Assembly (NCBI GenBank): GCA_949318235.1
Contig: OX439128.1
Coordinates: forward strand, 50,778,491 to 50,842,490
Reading direction: 5' to 3'
DNA: 64,000 nt
From: Ecdyonurus torrentis
Taxonomy: Eukaryota; Arthropoda; Insecta; Ephemeroptera; Heptageniidae
Below, piece after piece: positions 54,011-64,000 of the stretch; the first letter of the stretch is position 1; each line of letters opens with the position of its first letter. The position numbers and the translations under genes are program-made. Under the pieces are notes generated by a model. The model was not told the DNA's origin. It saw only the letters and a program-made list of their open reading frames with translations, and did not search any database.

Positions 54011-55082
54011 ACATGTCCTCACATAAGCAAACACCACGTCTCTCTATTCAGCTATATATGTATTTTTATATGATATAAAATGATAGCTTGTATGGAATCA
54101 ATCGACTGATGGTAATAACAATATTTTATTTATAGTTCAATAGACTTTCCATATAAAAAGCAAAAAAAAAAAAAGCAAAAAAAAAAAAAAAAAAAAAAAA
54201 TGATGCTATTATCTTATAAACTTTTCATAGAAATGCAGTCATAAAAATTTATATTTTATTTGAATTTACGTTCTTTTTATTTGCTTATTGCATGACTGCG
54301 GGCAGATATAGATTTTTTTTTTCCTTCCAATAATTTAAAATTTATGGTATATAGACGTTTAAAGTATTAACGTTGTTTATGATGTTATTTTTATGTACAT
54401 AATATTGTTGATGTTTTATAATATTGAACGTTATCAGTCGACTGCAAGAGGTCAACAAAATGAAAAGTTGCTGATTTGAATATAAAGATCAAAGAGATCA
54501 TATATGAAAAAAAAAAAAAATGTATACGACGCAATATATAAACGATATGTCGTAACCTTAATAACGAATTTTTTTTTTTTTTTTTTTTTTTTAAATCATA
54601 AAAAGTAAATTAATGTTGTATGAACATGAGTTTTTAGACGACGATTAAGTTTTTTCGATTAACTCTTTAATCGTTAAAATTATAGCGTTGTAAAAGTCTT
54701 AACAGCTAACAATAAAGAGAAAGAAAAAAAAAGTTTTATTTTTATGTTCAAATGTTATTTTTTTGTTTTTATGTTTTTTCACTTGGGTACTAACGCTAAA
54801 AGAATAGTAACATTAATTCAGCACAGCTATATATAGGGTTGATATATATATATAAATTTTTATACTCCATTGGGAGTATCTCGCGAAAATCGTATAATCC
54901 GGTTAAATGTGGCTGTTATACCGATCGTGTCTCTCCCTCTTCTTATATAGCTCTTGGAGAGAGAGAGAAAAATTTTCGTTTAGTTGTTGTCGTCTTGTAT
55001 ATTACTTGGTGTATTTCACCCCCTTGCACCACCCCATCATGAGCCAGCCGTAATGTTCTTGCTGGCTGTAATAATAGCCGCT

Positions 55083-55114
<32 letters not shown>

Positions 55115-55341
55115 GTCCCTCTCTGCCCACATCACGTATAATATTATGAGAAGTCGTCGCTTGTAATTTTACCCTTATGTCATTTCTTCTCCATTTGTTT
55201 TTTTCTCTCTGTAAAGTTTTATGTTTATGAAAAGTCTCGACGGAGCAATTACTTTGATATACCAGTAATTTGGTGTAATGTTATATAAATATAGGAAGCA
55301 GATTTTGTTTGTGACTAACGAGATTGTTTTTATGTTGATAG

Positions 55342-55878
55342 GCCTCCGATGCTGGCTCCGACCTCTTCACCGCCTCTCGGAAACGTAAGTACTGTGATGG
55401 CGAGGAAAGTACTAGCAGACGTATGACGTTTGTGTCGTGTACAGGCGAGCTGCCGGCCAGCCCGCGTCACTCCAACACCTGTACCGGTACGCAAGCAGCA
55501 GCAGCACCTACCTTGCCGCCACCTCCACCACCGGCACCCTCGCTACCAGGTGTCATCTCCTTGCGAGTACCTCATCGACCTTCGAGGCGACCTTTGGCAG
55601 GTCAACAACCCGCGTCAGCCCGAGCCTCACCTGATTCTCCACCTCCGAGACTTTTGTCTTCGGCTTCTCCACCTCCCTCTGCGGCAGCTCTAGCTGCAGA
55701 TAGCGCTAACTCAGGAGGACCTCTGGCTACTGCAGCAGTGGTGGCACCCAGCTCTGCTCCGCCACCTTACCCTCCGCTCTATGCACCTTATTCCTCAGCC
55801 ACAGTGCCTGGTACAGCACCTTCGCCGTACCTCGCACCATCGTCACCTGGTGCCGCCGCAGCAATACACCGCAATGAG
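55342..55878 (+). CDS. AUTS2 (tay): AUTS2/tay homologue, large Pro/Ser/Ala-rich exon
   Basis: The exon has 179 codons in phase 0 (acceptor TATGTTGATAG, donor GTGAGTC at 55879). It opens ASDAGSDLFTASRKRK, matching vertebrate ASDASSEKLF directly after the acidic microexon. It continues as a disordered linker with TGELPASPRHSNTCTG, PPPPPPAPSLPG, an Ala-rich stretch and SAPPPYPPLYAPYSS, a PPxY-type motif that could bind WW domains. Within it, 55385-55444 has a perfect GTAAGT donor and a GTACAG acceptor, is exactly 60 nt and contains no stop, so it may be an optional in-exon intron; removal would change RKR|KYCDGE... to RKR|ELPASP. I annotate the unspliced form because it is open throughout. ATG 55423 is an in-frame candidate start for a shorter isoform. 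Confidence 0.88.
55385..55444 (+). other. Candidate 60-nt exitron inside the exon
   Basis: It starts GTAAGTAC directly after CGGAAAC and ends GTGTACAG before GCGAGCTGC. It is 20 codons long, in frame, without stops. The polypyrimidine tract is weak and 60 nt is at the short end for an intron. The region encodes KYCDGEESTSRRMTFVSCTG (boundary codons shared), a more polar stretch than the flanking Pro/Ala-rich sequence. Confidence 0.35.
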
Positions 55879-56424
55879 GTGAGTCAATTAATTAACAACA
55901 CGGATGAACGAGAGCTAATTCGTTTGTCGAATTACTACTGGCAAAGGGAAAAACGTTGTACTTTGTATAGAGAAAGGGGTGTGTGGGATTAAGTGAGAAT
56001 TGAGCGACCACGATACGAGCTGTAGTCGCTTCCAAGCGAGCGGAAACACTGACACAACCCTTTTCCTTTACTTTTACCCTACTGCTTGCATGTATTTGAT
56101 ATAAAATTCTCTCTCTTTCTCTAACACATACACACACAAACACTAATTCTACTTGCCATGAACTCTTAATTAGTGCAGCTTTACTCCGCATGTGGCGCCT
56201 GCTATTCAGGCAACCAAGCAAGCAAGCTAGCAAGCAAAAGCAAGTAAGCAGGCTTATAGTTATATGGTAAAGTTAGGAGTTAATTATGCATGTAGCAATA
56301 GTGCTTCTCCACACCCCCAAGTTAGTATATCCAACCCTTACTCACTCGTTTATTGCTGTTGCGTGCAATGTTTATACGTATACAGCTAGCTTTGGCCCCT
56401 AGCATTAACGCCTCTGTATACCTT

Positions 56425-56464
<40 letters not shown>

Positions 56465-56874
56465 TTTCCTAGCTTAGCTTACAGTGTAATATGTACTACA
56501 TAATATAGCTTGCAGGCTGCTGCATCAGTATTTCTCTCTCACACACACTTAAACATTATATGCCTCGCAAACATGAGACCCTATAATATCGTCGTTTGTT
56601 TGCTAAATATCATGCGCGATACCTTTATACTATGTAATGTCAACTGTGCGAAGTTTACTCACTCGCTCGCTTGCTTCTCTTGCTTTATGTACTTTGCACA
56701 AATAAATATATATAAAAAAAAAAACAGTAATGAGAACACAAGGCAAAGCCGTGTGAAAAACAATTTTTATGTCTATGCACACTTTGACACGAAAAAACAC
56801 TAACGACGCGCGCTCTCGCTTTGCAAGCTCAACCCTTTTAAAAAAAATCCGAGTATTTAATTCGAGCTTTCAAA

Positions 56875-56924
<50 letters not shown>

Positions 56925-58305
56925 TTGTTTAACAAACTACCACATCACATACTAAAAGTAAACTCATGACTGCGGAGTTTTTTTTATTATTTTTATTAAA
57001 TTAGTTTATATTTTTATGCTTCTGGTTTTTTTAATTAATAGAAAAAATATTTATTGCGTGTTTCAAAAATCTCATTTCTTTTAAAACACTATTTTTAACA
57101 TTTTGTTAATTTGCGGTTATTTTTATAATTAAAGAAAATTGCAGTTTCCCATCATCAGTCGCGCGATTACAAGAAGAAGAAAAAAAAATAGCCAAAAGCA
57201 TATTTTTTATGTATATGTATATTTTTTTTATTGAAAAACAAGTTTCTGAAAGTTCTTTTGATTGCTTCTTTTGTCCACTTACTGAAATGCTTCTGTATAT
57301 AATTTTAAAGAATTATTGATTTTTTTTTTCTCCTTCTAAAAACAGCAATTATTTGGTTATTTATATAGGTTAGATCAAAGAAGTAGCAATTTTAATAATT
57401 GATCAATTAATTTTCGACGTTGTTTAAGTGGCTGAGACGTCAGGTTTGATTTGATGTAGGGGATTAACTGCTAAATCAACAAGAAATTTAAATTACATCG
57501 TATATATATTCTATGTATTTTCTAGCAGCTAGTCGTTGAGATTGAACTCTTATTTAAAATTGATTAGTTTTACTCTGCTGTCACATTCATAGTTGCAGTG
57601 TACATACAAAGACAATCACTTGCTTTGGCACAAAAGTATAGACACTAGGCTTATATCGTACAGTGATGTTTATAAATTTAAATATTTTTTAATGTTTTGA
57701 AGTCTATATATGCGTCAATTTCTTAATTCTGACAGAATATACAATTTCAAATTTAACGTATAAAATTTTGAACAAGTGGGATTTTTTTCTTTTTTCTCTC
57801 GTGTTTTTTTCTTATTTTCTTTTCATTATTATTTTTATTATTATTATTTTTTTTTTCAGTGATACCATAGTATAAGTATTATGGTGCTACTTGGACGTAA
57901 TATTAAATAAAGTTACGAATATCTGTCTTTATTTTTCATGAAAATCTAATACAGTAATGATAATTTTGTACTTAACCAATGATCAAAGACAAATACTGAA
58001 CATTTGTACCGGATTTGTATTCTACGTAGATTTTTTTTTTTTTTTTTTTTTTTTAATGGGGTCATGTTTTTTTTTCTTAATATTGATTTTTTTATGTATT
58101 TTTTTTTATTTAATTGCAAGGTATTAAAGCGAGCCCAGACTATTAAATAAAGGTATGCTGACGTGAAATTTTTGCCTTCAAAAATAAATCTTTGATGCAA
58201 TATTTGTGTACTTTACTTACTTTTACTTTACTAACTGCTTGCTGTTGTATTTCAATGTCGATGGTATAACAATTTCCTAATTGCCGTGTCTGTATCTGTT
58301 CTCAG
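55879..58305 (+). other. Intron (2.4 kb)
   Basis: It runs from donor GTGAGTC to acceptor TATCTGTTCTCAG. It contains a CT array (about 56433-56459), an AT array (about 56874-56919) and a T-run (58030-58054). No other feature is supported. Confidence 0.85.
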
Positions 58306-58676
58306 CGACTGAGCAAATCTCCGTGCTCGGTGAACGTAGGCAAACCCCCCAGCCTGGGTCACCAGCCACCCCCTGTCCCTCAAATACAACAACAACAACA
58401 ACAACCGAGCGTGCCTTCTCCACACATGTCACCTGTGGTACCTGCTCCCGCACCACCACTGCCTCCTCCCGCTCCACAACAAGTCGTCAATACCACTCCC
58501 AGTCTATGGATACCGGCAGCGTCAGTGACGAGTGTCAACTCGGCACCGGCAATCTCTTTGCAACCTCCACCGTGTACCACGTCATCGAGTCACCGCGACG
58601 CGGTCAGCTCAGCGCTAGCGGGTAGACCTCACTCACCTAGGGGTCATAGCCCTACCAGAGAGCGAGACTCGTACAG
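58306..58676 (+). CDS. AUTS2 (tay): AUTS2/tay homologue, Pro/Gln-rich exon
   Basis: The exon has 371 nt. It enters in phase 0 and leaves in phase 2 (donor GTACGTC at 58677). It encodes RLSKSPCSVNVGKPPSLG, a short poly-Gln tract (six Q), PPLPPPAPQQ, then Ser/Thr-rich sequence and GRPHSPRGHSPTRERDSY. The composition matches the long Pro/Gln/Ser-rich linker of AUTS2-family proteins, which is poorly conserved in sequence; the assignment rests on frame continuity with both neighbours. SPRGHSPTR looks like a proline-directed phosphorylation cluster (inference). A MITE copy begins only about 30 bp past the donor. Confidence 0.85.
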
Positions 58677-59048
58677 GTACGTCATAACTATTCTTAATTA
58701 TGTTGTATAGGTTAAAGTCGACGCCATATTGGATAACTCAATAACATGGGTGGCATAGGAAAATAGCTCATTTTGCCAGTTTAAAAACACTATGTAATAT
58801 TTTTGAGAGCATTAATATTAATGCTGTAAATATGTTGAATTAGTATTTCAAGTATGTGAGAAAAATAACAATTAAAAACAAAAAATAAACTGATTTCCAA
58901 AGAAAATTGGCTTAAACAAAGTTTATCCTATGCTCGGGAATATTATTCACTACTCCAGTATGGCCTCCAAGCGCATTAAATATGATGTCATGCAGATACA
59001 CCCTATATATCTATATATAACTTGTAAAAAATTTCAGTTATTTTGAAT

Positions 59049-59079
<31 letters not shown>

Positions 59080-60474
59080 CTTTACTGGAAGTATTATAAA
59101 ATTAATTTTAAAATTTAGTACACAAGCGGTGATTAATTTTGCCATGTAATACTTATAAAACATGACAGTTTCATAAAATATTACCGTAATACCAGTTTCC
59201 TAATATCTCTTTTAAAAAACTAAATTATAGAAAATAGTAAGTTTCGGTTTAATAAAAAAAAATGTGAAAAAAAAGCAAGTAATAAATCAAACAAAATTGC
59301 AGACGACGTAATAAAAATATGAACAAACTATAGTTGCTTAGGGGGGGGGGGGGGGGGATTAAGTCTGGGACATCAAATTAATTTTGAAAAAAAAAAAAAA
59401 CTACGAACCAATTTTGAAGTTCTTTTTTTTTTTTTTTTTTTTTTTGCAACGCGTGTTTGTAAAATTGCAATTTGTCGCGCGGGCTTTTTATTTTACTATT
59501 ATTGCTTTTTTTGTTTTAACGTAATAATAAATTTACAAGTAACATATATTTCCATGTAAATGCCACTTTACTCAACTCTCTATCTGCACTGCAATATGTA
59601 GATATTTTTCTGCATGAAATAATTGTAACTTTTTGTTCTGGAATTTTAATTATTTTAAAAGCATTAAAAAAAAGTCTTTTACTTTTTTTTTTATCCTCTT
59701 CAATTTTTATTATTACTAATAGAAGTTAAATTAAAACATAAAAATTGATTGTTATTATTATTTGGCTATTTCAATTTTAAAAAGCTGTTATTTTTTACAA
59801 CAGCGTGATTAGTGAAGCAAAATGGAGTAATAAAGTTTTAATTGGATTGAAAACCAGTTTAGCCTTTTTTTTTATATATATACATATCAATAAATTAAAT
59901 TATAAAGAATTTCTCATACAAAAAATATTTAATAGTTTTTTTTTTTTTTTCTTGAGTACATTGACCAAAGATATTTGTGTGTGAAGCTGAACTTGAGCTA
60001 AGAAAAATGTGTACTGTAGCCTTGTCATTCAATTAGCTACAAGCAAAAATATTTTTATTATAGGCAAAAATATTTTTTATTAATTATATAATGTGATTTT
60101 ATAACCAAATTTTATTTACTTTTTCTTCATTCAAACGACTTATAATAAAACTTCCATGTTTTTTTCCATTGACAAAACATTCTTATTGTTTCTCTATGCA
60201 TATTAATTCATTGATTCTAGGGCTCTTAAAATCTTCTACAATTAATATCAGTGAATGTATTTTGTATAATAATATGTACTATATTGTGATAGTAGGATAA
60301 GAGAAATTAATAAAATATTTTGTGAATCTGAAAACAGAAATCAATTAAAAAGTAAAGCTCTCCACAAAATGCATTAAAATAATTGTTTATTTATTTGTTA
60401 TTATTTTGAATTGGATAAGTCAGATGTGAAATGTTAATATTTGATTCTAATGCTGGTGTTTTTGTTTCTTGCAG
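58677..60474 (+). other. Intron (1.8 kb) with MITE and G-run
   Basis: The donor is GTACGTC and the acceptor is TTTGTTTCTTGCAG at 60474, in a NAGNAG context (GCAGCAG). It carries a MITE copy at about 58708-59006, a T-run at 59050-59079, a run of 17 G at 59341-59357 and other homopolymers. Confidence 0.85.
58708..59006. mobile_element. MITE with TAGGGTG/CACCCTA termini, copy 2
   Basis: In reverse orientation it matches 51225-51470: the right end is ATACACCCTAT, with ATGATGTCATGC and CCATACTGGAGTAGTGAAT as complement. The left end (GTCGACGCCATATTGG) appears truncated or decayed. It is inserted about 30 bp downstream of an exon. Confidence 0.65.
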
Positions 60475-61189
60475 CAGCAATGTGAGCAGTCTAAGCAGAG
60501 GCAGCTCCACGACACCAGCAACGTGTCCCGCCCCCTCGTCGCCATTTGGTCCCCCACCTCCCATGTGCATGCCCGGCTCTACGACAGCAGCCGTCACCTC
60601 AACGTCTTCTCCAAGCGCTGGAGGTCTTCTCAGCTTCAGTTCCAAGTCACCCGTGGTATCTGCAAGCATCGGTGCTCCAACATGGGGTGGTATGACCCTC
60701 AACCCACCTCCTCCACCTGTCTCTCTAGCTCCCTCAACCAGTATAGCCCCACCACAAAACTCAACCTCTTCTCCTTCTATCAGTTCTGCACCTTCTTTAT
60801 CTTCCTCTCTTCACCCTGGTCCATTTGCACCTCCCATCTCTGCCTCTGCCTCTATGTTCCCACCACCCCCTCTGCCTGTGTCGGTGAACAGTTCTGTGGC
60901 CTCTGCTCCACCTACTTCTTCATCCAGCACAACACCGTCAGCGCCTACCAACCCCAATCCTTTCTCAGCAGAGTCTCTGTTTGGCTCAAGTCAAGCCGCA
61001 GATATGCTTCGTCGAGAACTGGATAATAGATTTCTGGCCTCAAGTCAAGAGAGAGGGGGAATGGGTCCCCCTCCTCCGTTCCTGCGTGCAGAGATGCACC
61101 ATCATCAACACCAGCACACTCACGTGCACCAACACACAACACCAATACTGCCTCCTGGATGTGCCACCTTACTGCCTCCACCTACGATG
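60475..61189 (+). CDS. AUTS2 (tay): AUTS2/tay homologue, exon with HX (His) repeat
   Basis: The exon has 715 nt, phase 2 in and phase 0 out (donor GTACGTA at 61190). It begins SSNVSSLSRGSSTTPAT, matching vertebrate SLNSLSSSRSSTPAK, then runs through about 140 residues of Ser/Pro-rich linker. Its C-terminal part is the best-conserved block in the window: LRRELDNRFLASSQERGG, GPPPPFLRAEMH and the histidine repeat HHHQHQHTHVHQHT. Vertebrate AUTS2 has LRQELNTRFLASQSADRG, GPPPYLRTEFH and a longer HQHQHTH series. In human AUTS2 the HX repeat is implicated in binding the acetyltransferase P300. The exon ends PPGCATLLPPPTM. This segment makes the family assignment secure. Confidence 0.95.
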
Positions 61190-61835
61190 GTACGTAAACA
61201 TCTCGTCTGGCATGAAGTTGATATAAAAATAATAATATGCAACTTCATGGTAAAAATAATAAATGAGATAATCTTTCTAGAGCACTGGAAAATATTAAAA
61301 TATACATATCTCTCATTTGCTACATTTTTCTTTCTTTTTTAATTTTATGTCATTAAATATTTATGTTTAGCACCATTTGTACCTACACATGATTGTGATA
61401 ATTTATTTTACCATTCAAAAACTGGCGCTAATTTTCTAATGTTATTCTTACTACAAGGAAAAACAAATTCGCTGCATTTAAAAATGGTAAAATATATTTT
61501 AACAGTCGTGACGGTGTACTATGCATTATATTAAACATGAATGGCTTTAAATATAGATTGTATTCAGTCAAATCAAATTCATTCAACCTTTTTTTTTTTT
61601 TTTTTTTTTTTTTTAATCTCTTATTTGATTGTAACACAAAAGGTTTGCAAGCAAGACAAAAATGTTAACAAGAATTAAAATAATAATAAGGCACACAAAT
61701 TTACAGTATTTTTGGAGTTATAAGTTTAAAAATTGTTTACTGAATTATTAGGAAAAATAAGCAGAAATTGTTTTTTTCTTATGAACTGCATGGATTCAAT
61801 ACAAATTATTTCTCATGTTGTTGTTTGTTGTTTAG
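61190..61835 (+). other. Intron (0.65 kb)
   Basis: It runs from donor GTACGTA to acceptor GTTGTTTGTTGTTTAG, with a T-run at 61590-61614. Nothing else is visible. Confidence 0.9.
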
Positions 61836-62003
61836 TACAAGGACATCCCCAAGCTGGCCAGCGTGGAGAGTCCATTCTACAGACAAACCAATCTGTCCCT
61901 GAGCGCGGGCTACCCTGCCTTCACCCCGGGCTTACTGCACCACGGCATGGGGACATCGACGCCTTTCAACCCCCCTGCACACCTCACACCCTTTGCGCCT
62001 AAG
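61836..62003 (+). CDS. AUTS2 (tay): AUTS2/tay homologue, start of the Auts2 domain
   Basis: The exon has 56 codons in phase 0, with donor GTAAGTC. It encodes YKDIPKLASVESPFYRQTN, then GYPAFTPGLLHHG, and ends NPPAHLTPFAPK. The vertebrate counterpart reads FDKYPTKVDPFYRHS, then SYPPAVSGIPP, and ends GAFQPK. The order SPFYR, YPA, then (A/T)F-x-PK is preserved. This is where the conserved Auts2 core domain begins. The next exon continues with MSDPSKPKPV. Confidence 0.93.
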
Positions 62004-63760
62004 GTAAGTCACACATACAAAACATACATAACTAATTGGGAGCTAATTTCAATATCAAGTAGCTTTATGGAGGCTTATTTGCTTGGGATTTACATAACAA
62101 TATGTTTAAAGGAGGATTCACATGGTGGTTTTTATTTTTATCATCTGCTATAAAAAAAAAGCTGGTAACATAATGCAAATATTTTCACATATTTTAATTT
62201 TTTTGACTAACATAATTCCGTTAATAATGAAAAAGATGTTATAGGAAAACCCAGAAATTGGGAGATAGGAGCTCATTACTATCTCTCATTCCCCAAATTT
62301 TCCTAATTATTTGTTATTCTATCAAATATTTTTAATTATCAATCATCACATCGTTAATTTTTCCTTAATATTCATAATTCTGTTAATGTATAAAACAATT
62401 TTTTAAATATTATTTGCAAATTCACATAAAAAAACGGGAGTTTGTAAAAAAAACTTAAAATAAATTGGCTGCTTCCCTAGATGGTAAAAACTTAAAAAAC
62501 TACATTTGAACACTCCTTAAAACTAAATTACAATTTTTGTTCAATGGTAGGCTTAATAATTATTTATAATAGGCTTAAGTAAATGATTAATAATAAAAAG
62601 ATTTTTAATTAATTAAAAGTGCTTTTAAATTTTATATGGTTGCTTTGGTTAAAATTTAAGCTATGCGATTTTTATTGATGTTTTTTTAACAAATTGGGAG
62701 TTTTAAATAAATCAAAAGAAGGAGAAGTAAAGCTTTTATTGCTTAGGGTTTTTATTTGTGAGAAAGAATCGAGTGTAAAAGGCAGCACTCTCTCTCTATC
62801 TCTCTTATTTGTTTATTCTTTGTTATTTTTTTGCTTAAAAGTTGATGGATATTTTATTTTGTTTTTGTCTCATTCCTGCATTTTATATATAAATGATAAA
62901 TTTGAAAGAAAATGATAATAGAAACTAGCAAGGGCCTTACCATAGTGTAGAGAGTCCCATAATTTATTGAAAATGTTGCTAGCACAAAGATGGAAAAGAA
63001 AGTTATCAATGTTGTTGCGAGCAATATGTGTAACTCGTTTTTTGTCACGCGAAGCAAAATGTCTATCTTGCTATTTGTCACGCGTACCAATATATGTATC
63101 TTGATTTTTGTCATGCAAAGCAATGTGTAAATTGAATGCCATCTACATGACGTTGGGAAGCGACTTACACATTTTGCTTAGCTTGCTACATGTGACAAAT
63201 AACGAGATCCACATTTTGCTTCGTGTGACAAAAAACAAGTTACACATATTGTGCACAACAACATCAATATATATATTGGATAGCTTTTGGCACTGAACTC
63301 CAAGAGAAAACAGTGTATATGCCTTCTTCAGTCCTTGTAGACTCAGAGAGAAGCTATGACCATATGCTGTTTGGATCATTTATGTTTCTCCAAGTCTATA
63401 AGGATTCACAAAGGCACACCCATACTCTGCTTTCTCTTGAAGTTTAATGCCGAATGCTTTCTAATGTGCTTTAGTTTTTGTTGTCCCTATGCTATCAAGA
63501 TTTGTCACTACACTACTGGACTCTCTTCATTATGGTAAGGCCATGAGGGTTTACTCTATCCTTTTCTTTCAAATTTATCAACCTAACCGCAATGGTTTAT
63601 TTTCCTTAATTTTGCATTTATATATTATTATACATGGTTAATTAATTTTGTTTGTCTCTTATACCTCCCATGTTTTTGTTTTTTAATTAATTTGTTTTTG
63701 TTCTGTGTGGGCTGTGCATGTCAACTAACCTGCCAAACCCTGTCTTTTTTTTGTTTGCAG
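62004..63760 (+). other. Intron (1.76 kb) occupied by a palindromic element
   Basis: It runs from donor GTAAGTC to acceptor TTTTTTTTGTTTGCAG. About a third of it is the element at 62933-63542. The rest (62004-62930) is AT-rich with a short CT tract near 62788-62806. Confidence 0.88.
62933..63542. mobile_element. 610-bp palindromic element with internal reiterated motifs
   Basis: The termini GGCCTTACCATAGTGTAG / CATTATGGTAAGGCC are inverted and continue as AGAGAGTCC / GGACTCTCT. The left interior repeats a motif of about 33-40 bp (TTTTGTCACGCGAAGCAA and variants) three times, and the right interior carries the complements (TTGCTTCGTGTGACAAAA). As a result, short frames on both strands read out similar peptides (KIHILVRVT, KIDILLRVT, NEIHILLRVT). 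I see no transposase and regard the frames as by-products. Confidence 0.75.
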
Positions 63761-63790
63761 ATGAGTGACCCATCTAAACCCAAGCCAGTG
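63761..63790 (+). CDS. AUTS2 (tay): AUTS2/tay homologue, 30-nt microexon (MSDPSKPKPV)
   Basis: Ten codons in phase 0 lie between a strong TTTTGTTTGCAG acceptor and a GTAGGTG donor. It follows ...TPFAPK in the right frame, in the position where vertebrate AUTS2 reads QPK then TSNPIDVAARPG. The next conserved block, the RKPGKWCAMHVHIAW core, is not in the window and should lie in the following exon. MSDPSKPKP looks like the arthropod version of the linker. It could be skipped without frame change. Confidence 0.8.
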
Positions 63791-64000
63791 GTAGGTGTTC
63801 ATTACATTTACAATTTTTAGTTATTTCAAAACCATCCTTTTTACTTCCTGTCATTTTTGTCAGTGTAATAAAAAAGAAAATCATGTTAGCATGTGTTAAG
63901 AATTAGATAATTTTTTAGTATGCTAAACGTCAGTTTACGCTATGAAATAAAATTACGTTGACATTGAAATTAATAATTACAAAGCTGAATGAAAGTATCA
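63791..64000 (+). other. Start of the next intron
   Basis: AT-rich sequence after the GTAGGTG donor, running off the window. No further exon is seen. Confidence 0.85.

Noticed and set aside
60469..61026. Alternative-frame 185-codon frame overlapping the HX exon
   Set aside because: It is out of frame with the conserved AUTS2 sequence, which occupies the other frame.
62854..63379. Two small proteins on opposite strands with repeated LLRVT motifs
   Set aside because: They are generated by inverted and direct repeats of a palindromic element; similarity on both strands follows from the palindrome.

Overview
This window is eukaryotic genomic DNA. It is very AT-rich, saturated with microsatellites (long CT/GA and AT arrays, poly-T/poly-A runs over 40 nt, and pentanucleotide and tetranucleotide arrays), and carries short exons separated by introns of up to 33 kb. 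That SSR load, together with an arthropod-like form of the gene described below, fits a malacostracan crustacean best. A penaeid-type shrimp is my leading guess, but this is an inference from composition and not a proven assignment.

Only one protein-coding gene is supported. It runs on the + strand through the whole window: the central part of the arthropod orthologue of vertebrate AUTS2 (Drosophila tay bridge). I could place eight exons with consistent frames and good splice sites: 852-1013, 2876-2911, 21973-21999, 55342-55878, 58306-58676, 60475-61189, 61836-62003 and 63761-63790. They join into one open frame of about 682 codons. The order of conserved blocks matches AUTS2: an SCR...RLSD block, a CDSESDDEK acidic block, an ASDAGSDLF block, long Pro/Ser/Ala-rich linkers, LRRELDNRFLASSQERGG, a histidine-rich HX repeat, SPFYRQ...GYPAF, and MSDPSKPKP. 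The N-terminal exon or exons lie upstream of the window and the C-terminal exons downstream. Three exons are microexons (36, 27 and 30 nt), all phase 0. AUTS2 proteins act in the nucleus with PRC1 variants and transcriptional co-activators; tay acts in fly nervous system and signalling contexts.

Layout: 1-851 is the upstream intron; 852-2911 holds two exons; 2912-21972 is a 19-kb intron; 21973-21999 is the 27-nt microexon; 22000-55341 is a 33-kb intron; 55342-63790 holds the remaining exons in a compact 8.5-kb block. The 33-kb intron contains a CpG-rich island at about 39.47-40.76 kb that looks like an internal promoter with a possible alternative first exon, and a 2.49-kb foldback element (29396-31881) with two 1009-bp, nearly identical inverted arms.

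The introns are also populated by at least eight families of palindromic, MITE-like elements. Several carry intact TGACGTCA (CRE/ATF-type) palindromes. No rRNA, tRNA, CRISPR array, bacterial-type operon or autonomous transposase gene was found. Most open frames in the AT-rich parts are translations of simple repeats.
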